64,000 bases of DNA. Source: Limnobacter sp. (GTDB lineage Bacteria; Pseudomonadota; Gammaproteobacteria; Burkholderiales; Burkholderiaceae_B). Location: positions 1-64,000 of the forward strand of contig JARWZZ010000009.1 of assembly GCA_029866125.1 (NCBI GenBank). Reading direction: 5' to 3'. Positions within the stretch are counted from its first letter, which is position 1; each line of letters begins with the position of its first letter. The notes beneath the pieces were generated by a model. It was not told where the DNA came from. It saw only the letters and a program-made list of their open reading frames with translations, and did no database searches. Positions 56,303-63,553 of the stretch are shown here, piece by piece. The position numbers were made by a program, and so were the translations under genes.

Positions 56303-56908
56303 TCATTCTCGAAGCCGCTCCTTATACATCTTTTCGACTCCGTCAACGGCACTTTGAATCTTCTGGGTAAATTCATCTTTGTCATTTACGTAGTAGACAA
56401 TTTTGTCGTTCGCCTCGACCCTTTCAGGGCTACGATCAACTTGTGCGCCTGGCCCGGCATAGGCGCCCTTCAGCCAAAAGTGGAGCCAAATCTCTGCTCG
56501 CAGAGTACCGATCAGATCCTGAATTGGCTGGAAGCAATCTGTAACTTCAGTTCCCCAAATTGCTCTCGCCTCAAGGGCGAGTGCTCGCAATTCAGATCGT
56601 TTTTCGTACAGGCTTGTCAGGCGCTCCGAATAAATACGCTGCTCTTCGTCAAGACTGCGTCCAGCTTCAACTTCCTCTTTGCGCAAAAACAGCATTGGGC
56701 TACGAACTGCCTGAATCGCATCTTGAATTTGATATGTAGTAATCAGGATATTCTTAGCAACCTGAAACTTGGATGTGCCGTGGAGTTGTCGACGCCATGT
56801 GCTTAAGCCCAGACCGCCTATGACGAGGGCACCTAATGTGCCAATAATCGCAAAGACGTCTTTGGTAAGACCGAGGTCCGCTGCGGTCAGGGTAAAGCAG
56901 ATGCTCAA
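56303..56908 (-). CDS. Cassette gene, single-pass membrane protein of unknown function
   Basis: 201 aa starting at TTG 56908, supported by a GGAG box 6 nt upstream and 15 bp after the attC core. One transmembrane helix (VFAIIGTLGALVIGGLGL) is followed by a long cytoplasmic helical domain (QVAKNILITTYQIQDAIQAV, SLYEKRSELRALALEARA). Such anchored helical proteins are common among integron cassettes and some take part in phage defence, but no known domain is visible. Confidence 0.65.
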   Translation of the reverse strand: MSICFTLTAADLGLTKDVFAIIGTLGALVIGGLGLSTWRRQLHGTSKFQVAKNILITTYQIQDAIQAVRSPMLFLRKEEVEAGRSLDEEQRIYSERLTSLYEKRSELRALALEARAIWGTEVTDCFQPIQDLIGTLRAEIWLHFWLKGAYAGPGAQVDRSPERVEANDKIVYYVNDKDEFTQKIQSAVDGVEKMYKERLRE

Positions 56909-56923
56909 CGGTCACTCCAAAAA

Positions 56924-56995
56924 ACATAACGTAAAGGTGACCGGCACGTTGCGGCAAGAGGCCGCAACGTATCCGAGTCGACCGACCTGTTAGAG
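56924..56995 (-). repeat. attC recombination site B (72 bp)
   Basis: Minus strand: R'' CTCTAAC, R' GTTATGT. A strong central hairpin GTTGCGGC/GCCGCAAC (8-bp perfect) lies between L boxes AGGTCGGT and CCGGTCACCT. It starts 5 bp after the stop of the 57000-57530 gene. Confidence 0.75.
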
Positions 56996-56999
56996 CTCG

Positions 57000-57530
57000 T
57001 CACATCACCCTCCACCGCACCACCCTGTATCCCTCAAAGATGCGAAACGTGACGTACACCGAGCGAAAACAGCCGAGATCATGTACTGCGGTCTGTGCCC
57101 ACATCTTCTCTACCAGCGCCATAGAACCTGAATTCAAGAACGGATAGTGAATGGAGACGAGCAAGTACCCCGGCCCGTACTTGTCTCTAAATGGAACGTA
57201 CCCATTTTTCTCCAACTTGGCCTTGACCGCCGCCACGAATTTCAGTGCGAACTCTTCATCCATGTTAATAAACGGGCCGTTACCTACTGAAACGTGCGCC
57301 TCGCCGGGAGTGGCGTACGAGTTCAAGTCTCGCGCATACGAGTCATTCCAGTACGCGGTAACGACTTCTGCCCACCGCGTAGTTCGGCCTGATTGAATGA
57401 TCGCTTCAGGCGGATCAGGCTCAGCAATGACACGATAGCTCGCGCGATGTCGACGATTCAGTTCATTGATAAGAAGTCCGACTTGAAATCGCTCGTGCTT
57501 TTCTTTGATGGTGCTGCGAGGGTTTGGCAC
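57000..57530 (-). CDS. Cassette gene, hypothetical protein
   Basis: 176 aa starting at GTG 57530, 7 bp after the attC core. Residues 30-60 (YRVIAEPDPPEAII then TRWAEVVTAYW) have the spacing of a PD-(D/E)XK-like nuclease site, but the lysine is not obvious, so I do not assign it. The rest is mixed alpha/beta without membrane segments. Function unknown. Confidence 0.6.
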   Translation of the reverse strand: MPNPRSTIKEKHERFQVGLLINELNRRHRASYRVIAEPDPPEAIIQSGRTTRWAEVVTAYWNDSYARDLNSYATPGEAHVSVGNGPFINMDEEFALKFVAAVKAKLEKNGYVPFRDKYGPGYLLVSIHYPFLNSGSMALVEKMWAQTAVHDLGCFRSVYVTFRIFEGYRVVRWRVM

Positions 57531-57536
57531 GGAGAG

Positions 57537-57613
57537 CTCTAACGTTTGGTTAAGGGGCCGGCTTTAGCCGGTCCAGAGTGAGCGAAGCGAACGACTTGAA
57601 CCACTAGTTAGAC
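57537..57613 (-). repeat. attC recombination site A (77 bp)
   Basis: The clearest site of the array. Minus strand: R'' GTCTAAC (exact RYYYAAC), L'' TGGTTCAAG and L' CTTAACCA pair with one extrahelical base as in canonical attC, and R' is GTTAGAG. The centre holds two hairpins, including CCGGCTAAAGCCGG and GTTCGCTTCGCTCAC. It follows the TIR-like gene by 11 bp. Confidence 0.85.
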
Positions 57614-57624
57614 CAGCCAAGTGA

Positions 57625-58419
57625 TTACCAATTGCTGATTGCATAACCACACGCCTTGAGCTCTTTTGATACTTCAAATCTCCAGCCGCCAGCTGCATCT
57701 AAGTCAACATAGACCACCCCACTGATGTCATTCGGAGTTTCTATTTCTCCCTTGACCAAGGCGCAAACATTCTCCCTGCCTAGCTTTGCCATAAGATATC
57801 CATGTTCGAAAACAACGTTTTGTCGTGCTCTGTTTTTGGCAGGAATTTTTGATTCATGTACGCCCCGGCCGTGATCACAGGGTGTGTATAAAACTAGAGC
57901 AAAGTCAGCGTCGTTTGAATAGTGCTCAATTTTCTCGATGATGGTCATGCCTGAACTGGCTTGCTCATGAAGTATGATTGCTTTAAGGCCTAAGCTTTCT
58001 ATGAAGCGACTAACCTCATGTTTAGCCTCGTTATCTCTGCCATGAACAATAAAGACATTTCTTTTGTTTCTAGCTACCGACTTATTTGTCGCGCCTGATA
58101 TCGTGCTTTGAGTTTTTACTGGCGCTGCTGTTCCGAACTCTAGTGAGTCCAGTAGCGGTGTGAATTGCTCGGAAAGGTACGTTCTTCGTTCTGCATATGT
58201 AGAAAACTTTGGCTGTATAAAGCCCCAGAAAGAGTCCAGGTTTCTATGCAGCTTTAACCATGCTGGTAATTGATTGGAAATTTGGTGATTGCTAAGTAAT
58301 TCATAGCGAAGTTTTTCATATTCGCTAGAGTCTGCGGTTTTGCCTGTGGCATGAGCAATCAATAAATTTAACAGGTAACTTACTTTTTCAAAATCGTTTT
58401 TTAGGAAATTTGTGCTCAT
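57625..58419 (-). CDS. Cassette gene, TIR-like nucleotide-binding protein (PF10137 type)
   Basis: 264 aa. The N-terminal 110 residues form a helical domain seen in front of many such proteins. The TIR-like domain starts at about 120: NVFIVHGRDNEAKHEVSRF, LHEQASSGMTIIEKIE, ADFALVLYTPCD, and RARQNVVFEHGYLMAKLG with the conserved Glu E205 expected to be catalytic for NAD cleavage. Relatives act as effectors in CBASS, Pycsar or short Argonaute-type phage defence, triggered by a nucleotide signal. No cyclase or sensor gene is beside it, so it would act alone or with a distant partner. First cassette of the array. Confidence 0.8.
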   Translation of the reverse strand: MSTNFLKNDFEKVSYLLNLLIAHATGKTADSSEYEKLRYELLSNHQISNQLPAWLKLHRNLDSFWGFIQPKFSTYAERRTYLSEQFTPLLDSLEFGTAAPVKTQSTISGATNKSVARNKRNVFIVHGRDNEAKHEVSRFIESLGLKAIILHEQASSGMTIIEKIEHYSNDADFALVLYTPCDHGRGVHESKIPAKNRARQNVVFEHGYLMAKLGRENVCALVKGEIETPNDISGVVYVDLDAAGGWRFEVSKELKACGYAISNW

Positions 58420-58781
58420 TCACGGAGTACCGGTTCAGTTTGTTTTAGGTCTAACTTGATTTATCGAACAATAACGGCGATATCCATTTATCCGCGCATG
58501 GCAAATGTTTACATTAAATAAACTATTTCAAATATTTGCCAAGCATCGCATGAACACGATGAAAAATAAACCTTGGTTATTTACCACCAAACGTTGAGCC
58601 TGGAACTCGATTTCGAAGCTCAGAACCATCATCGACAACTGCCAAAGTTCTTAAGACTGCTTTTGCAAATAACTCAAACGCTTCGTCCATAAGTCCAAAT
58701 GACCGCTTCGGCCAAAATCTAGACGTTGAATACACTTATTGGGCCAAGGAATCCGTCTGCAATAGCTACCATGCTCACTTG
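58420..58781. other. Noncoding stretch at the head of the cassette array
   Basis: No gene is visible in these 362 bp. They are AT-richer than their surroundings and hold an R-box-like GTCTAAC at 58448-58454, inverted repeats GGCAAAT/ATTTGCC and CATCG/CGATG, and a second R-box-like pair (AAATAAC at 58667, GTTGAAT at 58725). These could be remains of an attI or a degenerate attC, but I cannot fold a convincing site from them. No integrase gene is present. Confidence 0.4.
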
Positions 58782-59051
58782 TTATCGACGAGACTCTTGA
58801 ACATCTTTTGCCAGCCAAGCTTTGATAAGAGACTGATAGGGAATGTCTCTTTTGTTTGCTTCGATTTTGATGCTATCCAATAATCCTTCGGGAAGCCTCA
58901 ATGAAATTGTCTTGGTTGAGGGTTTAAGATTCGGAAATATTGCCCGCTGGGCCCTACTCAAATCGAGGTATTCACTTGAATCATGGCTTTCCCAGAATTC
59001 ACGTTCATCTTTCTCGGTTTCGAATTTTGGAAGTGACTTAAGCTCTTTCAT
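58782..59051 (-). CDS. brnA: BrnA-like antitoxin (CopG/RHH)
   Basis: 89 aa. The N-terminal acidic helix (FETEKDEREFWESHDSSEYLD, quoted as DEREFWESHDSSEYLD) and the C-terminal RHH (TKTISLRLPEGLLDSIKIEA, IPYQSLIKAWL) are typical of BrnA/DUF4415-like antitoxins. It is complete, but the toxin gene before it is truncated, so this is an orphan antitoxin. The 14-bp overlap with the toxin remnant preserves the original operon arrangement. Confidence 0.8.
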   Translation of the reverse strand: MKELKSLPKFETEKDEREFWESHDSSEYLDLSRAQRAIFPNLKPSTKTISLRLPEGLLDSIKIEANKRDIPYQSLIKAWLAKDVQESRR

Positions 59052-59145
59052 AAATCAGTTTTTCCTTTCTGTGCATATTCCGTGCAGCGGTTACACGAAT
59101 CAGGTTATCCATTTCCCTCATGGTAAACGTGATGCATGAACCCCC
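59038..59145 (-). pseudogene. C-terminal remnant of a BrnT-like toxin (DUF497)
   Basis: The open frame reads ITFTMREMDNLIRVTAARN then RKEKLIYERA before the stop at 59038. This matches the last 35 or so residues of BrnT (FTxRxxxxIRxISARxAxRKERxxYE). The remaining N-terminal part, about two thirds of the toxin with its active site, is absent: a stop precedes the frame, and the response regulator gene begins to end 10 bp away. It was not in the ORF track. The break marks the right edge of the island. Confidence 0.7.
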
Positions 59146-59154
59146 TCAAAAACC

Positions 59155-60066
59155 TCACTGATTCCTACTCAACACCCTCAACGCAATCCCCGCCGCAGCA
59201 GTGCGGTTTTCAACACCCAGTTTGGGAAACACCTGCTCCAAGTGTTTGTTCACTGTACGTGGGCTCATTGCCAAAATTTCGGCCACCTCCCGATTGGTTT
59301 TGCCATTGGCAATCCAGTACAACACTTCGGCCTCACGGTCGGTTAAATTCAGTTGCTCTTTCAGCAGTGGGGCATCCATGGTTTTGTGGCCATCAATCAG
59401 CCTGAACAGTCGGTGGCCATTGGGTTCGCTGCCCACCAAGCGGATAAACAGGGGGTAGCCCAAGCCGCGTAGGGACAATTGGCTGTTTGAATCCGGTTCC
59501 TGCGACATCCATGTCCGCAATTGCTGGGACAAAATTTGGTTTTGCCAATCCTCGGTGGCATTGGCGTTGGCCAGTAAGTCGTAGGTTTGGGGGGTGGCCC
59601 ACAGCACTTGCCCCAAAGCGTTGGCTGTTAAAAGGTGCTGGCCTGCGTGGTCCAATGCAGAATACGCGCTGTGAGTTAAACGCGCATTGGCTAGGTGCAC
59701 TTTCATGCGGGCAATCAGCTCGTTGGGTTTGACGGGTTTAATCAAGTAGTCCACGCCGCCTACTTCAAGGCCGCGCACTATGTCTTCGGTGTCGGTCAGG
59801 CCGGTCATAAAAATAACCGGGATGCTCGCCAATGCGGGGTTGGCTTTCAGCAATCGGCAGGCTTCAAAGCCATCCATTTGCGGCATCAGGGCGTCCATCA
59901 AAATCAAGTCGGGGCGAATGCGTTGGGCAATGGTCAGCGCCTGTTTGCCTTCCAGCGCAACCAGCACATCCATGCCCGCATTTTCCAGCGTATCGTTGAT
60001 CATGCTGAGGGAGTCGGCCGAGTCGTCCACCACCAGCACCACGTCGCGGCGTTGTTTGCTCATCAT
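59155..60066 (-). CDS. Response regulator, receiver plus LuxR-type HTH
   Basis: 303 aa. Receiver domain about residues 8-125 with the phosphorylation aspartate in LILMDALMPQMDGFE and the lysine in DYLIKPVKP. A middle linker of about 110 residues resembles a degenerate PAS-like sensor, and a C-terminal NarL/FixJ HTH follows (LTDREAEVLYWIANGKTNREVAEILAMS, quoted LTDREAEVLYWIANGKTNRE). Its start overlaps the kinase stop, so the two form a two-component pair. Confidence 0.9.
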   Translation of the reverse strand: MMSKQRRDVVLVVDDSADSLSMINDTLENAGMDVLVALEGKQALTIAQRIRPDLILMDALMPQMDGFEACRLLKANPALASIPVIFMTGLTDTEDIVRGLEVGGVDYLIKPVKPNELIARMKVHLANARLTHSAYSALDHAGQHLLTANALGQVLWATPQTYDLLANANATEDWQNQILSQQLRTWMSQEPDSNSQLSLRGLGYPLFIRLVGSEPNGHRLFRLIDGHKTMDAPLLKEQLNLTDREAEVLYWIANGKTNREVAEILAMSPRTVNKHLEQVFPKLGVENRTAAAGIALRVLSRNQ

Positions 60067-63000
60067 CGAGGAACCTCAGCCAGCAATTGGCTCATGCGCT
60101 CGAACTGGCACATGCGCGTTAAGTCCTGCAAATGGGTCAAGGTGGGCTTTGGCATGTCGGGTAAGTGTTCCAATTGTTCTAGAACAAGCAGCACACCCTT
60201 GCGGTAACCCATTTCAGCATTCACCTGCAACTCAGCCAGCAGGGCCGTTTTGGGGAAGCTCAATTTTTCATGAAAGGGCAAGTTGGGGCTCAGCCTGTGC
60301 GCCTCTGCGTCATTCTTGGGCAGGTATTCCCACTCCAAATCCAAGTGCACGCCAATGGTTTGCAGCAGCTTTTGGTTGTTAATGGGTTTAATCAAATATT
60401 CGCTGAACAAAAACTTGTCCTCATCCTGCCGGTGTTGTTCATTCAAATCAGCGGATAGCATAAGCACGGGCTGCGTGTACCCGGTTTTGCGCAAGTGGCG
60501 CACCAAGCTCAAACCATCCATCACTGGCATGGCCACATCCAGAATAAAAAGGTCAATGTTCTGAACTTCGCTTATGGACTCCAAAAGCTGCACACAGGCC
60601 TGCCCATTGTTGGCCTCCAACACCTGAAAGCCCAAAGGCACCAATAGGTCGGACAAAAAGCCGCGCAACACGGGGTCGTCATCCACCAAGCAAACCGTAC
60701 GCCTTGGGCCTTGGTAGCCCTTGATAAGCAGGGGCTCCTCAGGCAGGGCTTTGGGGCTTTGCACCCACGGCAACATCAGGGTGACAGTAAATGTACTGCC
60801 CTGCCCCACTTCGCTTTGCAGCTTCAGGTTACCGCCCATTACATCAGTCAGCAAACGCACAATCGTCAAACCCAAACCCGTGCCGGGTAGGTTCATGGTG
60901 TCTTGATTGCGAATGCGTTCAAAGGGCTGAAAAATCCGTTCTTGGTCATCGACTGAAATGCCAGGCCCTGTGTCTTGCACCTTGAATTCTGCCACTTGGT
61001 TGCGATAGCGTATTTGCAAAACCACCCCGCCTTCGCGGGTGTACTTCACCGCATTGGACAACACATTAATCAATATTTGCCGCAAACGTTTTTCATCGGT
61101 AGAAACCATGGTGGGCAAAGGGTCAAGCACCTCACACACAAAACGAATGCCCTTTTGCGAGGCTTGCAAGCCAAAAAGGGTGTTCATCTCAGCAATAAAA
61201 TCCGGCAGGTTTACTTGGCTTTTGTTCAGGCCCAGCCGCCCTGCTTCAATTTTTGAAATATCAAGCAAACCTTCAATCAAATCCGTCAAATACTGGCCAC
61301 TACGTTGAATGGTGTTCAGCCCGTCCCGGTGTGAAGGCGGTGTAACAGGGTTTTCAGCCAACAACTGCGCGTACCCCAAAATAGATTGCAGCGGCGTGCG
61401 CAACTCATGGCTAATGCCGCTGAGGTAACGGCTTTTGGCATCATTGGCACGTTCAGCCAACTCTTTGGCTTGTTGCAGCGCAAAGTCAGTCAGCTTGTGG
61501 GCTTCAATTTCTCGCACCAGTTTGCGGGTTTGACGGTTGGATTCTGTTTGCGCCACCAAGCGGCTTTCATGCGCCAGCAAAAATAGCCAAGCCACCACAC
61601 CCGATACAATCAGCAAAATAAAATACATCATCACCATGGCTTGGCTCAATAGGTGAGCCTCGGCCTGCGTGTCGGTTTGCAATTGGCGGTATACCACCGA
61701 CACCAGTGCCGCGTTCAGCATGCCCATCAACGCCCACAAACCCAAAAAGCGGCCAAAGCGTGAATTGATTCGTTTCACCCACCGGTGCGGGAACAGCAGA
61801 TGCATCAACGCAAGGGCTTGGTCTGACAGGCGGGCTTTGGGTTTGCAACTGTCCAGGCAACGAACATCCAGCGAGCAACACAGGGAGCAAATTGCACTTT
61901 CATACGCGGAGCAATGGCTCATGTCCGGGGATTCAAATTCGTTCTCGCAAATCACACACTTGTGAATCGATGTTTTGAAGCCGTACACATTGCGCTCTAC
62001 ACGCACGGGAATCATTTCAATGGATTGCCGGGCCAGGTAAAAACGGCTTTTGGTTAAAATGGCAATTGCAGGCACACTCACAAAGCACACCGCAAGGCTG
62101 ACGAAATGCGAAAGCTGCGCTGTTACTTCGCCAAACACCCCCAAATAACACAGCAAGCCCATGCTGGAGGCCAGAATCATCGACCCCACACCCACCGGGT
62201 TGATGTCATACAAATGCGCCCGCTTAAACTCCACGAATGATGGGCTTAAACCCAAAGGTTTGTTGATCAATAAGTCAGCCGCCAGTGAACCCAACCAACT
62301 CACAGCCACAATGGCAAAAACGCCTAGAATGGCCTCCAGCGCCTGATAAATGCCTAACTCCATCAGGATCAAAGCAAGCGTGACATTGAACACCAGCCAC
62401 ACCACGCGGCCGGGGTGGCTGTGCGTTACCCTCGAGAAAAAATTAGACCATGCAATGGACCCTGCATAGGCATTGGTGACATTGATTTTCATTTGCGACA
62501 CAATCACCATCAACCCGGCCAGCACCAGCGACACGGAAGGTGATTCTGTCAGGTAGGTGAACACCCGTTGGTACATGCGGGTGGGGTCGCTGGCCTCCAA
62601 TACGCTTGCGCCGGAAGTCACCGCAAGGTAAGCCAAGAAAGAGCCCAGCAGCATTTTAATCATGCCAATGAACACCCAGCCCGGCCCAGCCAACACCAGC
62701 CAAGTCCACCACTCTTTGCTGTTTTTGGCGTTTTTTTCGGGCAAGAAGCGCAGGTAATCCACCTGCTCGCCAATTTGGGCCACCATGGCAAACAACACAG
62801 ATGCAGCAGCACCAAACAGCAAAATATCAAAGCCGCCTTGCTGGGCTGCATCGGGCTTAAATTCAGTCCAAGCACCCACCTGCGGAAACTCATAAGCCAC
62901 CACCACAACAAGGGCGGTGCATTGCAAAACAATCCAAATACCCTGTGTGCCCACCTGAAATTTGCTGATGGCGGTGATGCCGTGCGTCACAATTGGAATC

Positions 63001-63479
63001 ACCGCCACGGCGCACAAAAAATAGCCCAATGCCAGTGGGATGTTAAAAAGCAGGTTCAAGGCCGATGCAAGAATGGCGGCCTCAATCGCGAAAAATAGAA
63101 AGGTAAACGACGCGTAAATCAGCGAGGTGACGGTTGAGCCCATGTAGCCAAACCCCGCACCACGGGTGAGTAAATCAATGTCCAAACCGTGTTTGGCAGA
63201 GTGGTACGCAATTGGAAAACCGATGATGAAAAACAGCGTACACACCACCAGCATGGCGGCCACGGTGTTGTAAAAACCATAGCTAAGCGTAACCGCTGCG
63301 GCAATGCCCTCTAAGGCCAAAAAGGCAGTGGCACCCAAGGCTGTTTTACCCACACGGGAAATGGGCATGTGGCGGGCTTTGCCTGCGGTAAAACGCAGGG
63401 CGTAGTCTTCCATGGTTTGGTCGGCCACCCACTTGTTGTAGTGGCGGCGAACCTTAAATACGCGCTGTGAAGCTGTCAT
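60063..63479 (-). CDS. NCS1-permease/histidine kinase/receiver fusion sensor
   Basis: About 1138 aa from the ATG at 63479. Residues 1-480 form a full NCS1-like (purine/cytosine/allantoin permease) transporter with about 12 segments (NKWVADQTMEDYALRF, LDIDLLTRGAGFGYMGSTVT). Residues 510-550 are a cysteine cluster (CVICENEF, CSLCCSLDVRCLDSC) able to bind metal. Two more membrane helices follow, then HisKA (ISHELRTPL, near 690), HATPase (DTGPGIS, GTGLGLTIVRLL) and a receiver with the aspartate near 978 (LFILDVAMPVMDG). It likely couples solute transport or binding to phosphorelay to the adjacent regulator. The ligand may be a nitrogenous compound. Confidence 0.88.
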   Translation of the reverse strand: MTASQRVFKVRRHYNKWVADQTMEDYALRFTAGKARHMPISRVGKTALGATAFLALEGIAAAVTLSYGFYNTVAAMLVVCTLFFIIGFPIAYHSAKHGLDIDLLTRGAGFGYMGSTVTSLIYASFTFLFFAIEAAILASALNLLFNIPLALGYFLCAVAVIPIVTHGITAISKFQVGTQGIWIVLQCTALVVVVAYEFPQVGAWTEFKPDAAQQGGFDILLFGAAASVLFAMVAQIGEQVDYLRFLPEKNAKNSKEWWTWLVLAGPGWVFIGMIKMLLGSFLAYLAVTSGASVLEASDPTRMYQRVFTYLTESPSVSLVLAGLMVIVSQMKINVTNAYAGSIAWSNFFSRVTHSHPGRVVWLVFNVTLALILMELGIYQALEAILGVFAIVAVSWLGSLAADLLINKPLGLSPSFVEFKRAHLYDINPVGVGSMILASSMGLLCYLGVFGEVTAQLSHFVSLAVCFVSVPAIAILTKSRFYLARQSIEMIPVRVERNVYGFKTSIHKCVICENEFESPDMSHCSAYESAICSLCCSLDVRCLDSCKPKARLSDQALALMHLLFPHRWVKRINSRFGRFLGLWALMGMLNAALVSVVYRQLQTDTQAEAHLLSQAMVMMYFILLIVSGVVAWLFLLAHESRLVAQTESNRQTRKLVREIEAHKLTDFALQQAKELAERANDAKSRYLSGISHELRTPLQSILGYAQLLAENPVTPPSHRDGLNTIQRSGQYLTDLIEGLLDISKIEAGRLGLNKSQVNLPDFIAEMNTLFGLQASQKGIRFVCEVLDPLPTMVSTDEKRLRQILINVLSNAVKYTREGGVVLQIRYRNQVAEFKVQDTGPGISVDDQERIFQPFERIRNQDTMNLPGTGLGLTIVRLLTDVMGGNLKLQSEVGQGSTFTVTLMLPWVQSPKALPEEPLLIKGYQGPRRTVCLVDDDPVLRGFLSDLLVPLGFQVLEANNGQACVQLLESISEVQNIDLFILDVAMPVMDGLSLVRHLRKTGYTQPVLMLSADLNEQHRQDEDKFLFSEYLIKPINNQKLLQTIGVHLDLEWEYLPKNDAEAHRLSPNLPFHEKLSFPKTALLAELQVNAEMGYRKGVLLVLEQLEHLPDMPKPTLTHLQDLTRMCQFERMSQLLAEVPR

Positions 63480-63553
63480 GACATAAGCCAATGCACCAGT
63501 GTGGGGCCAATTGGCTTTACTGATGCACGGACTATGCCAAGGGTAGTTGAAAC

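Noticed and set aside
58843-59139. 98-aa plus ORF opposite brnA
   Set aside because: It is the shadow of brnA and the brnT remnant; the opposite frames match known families.
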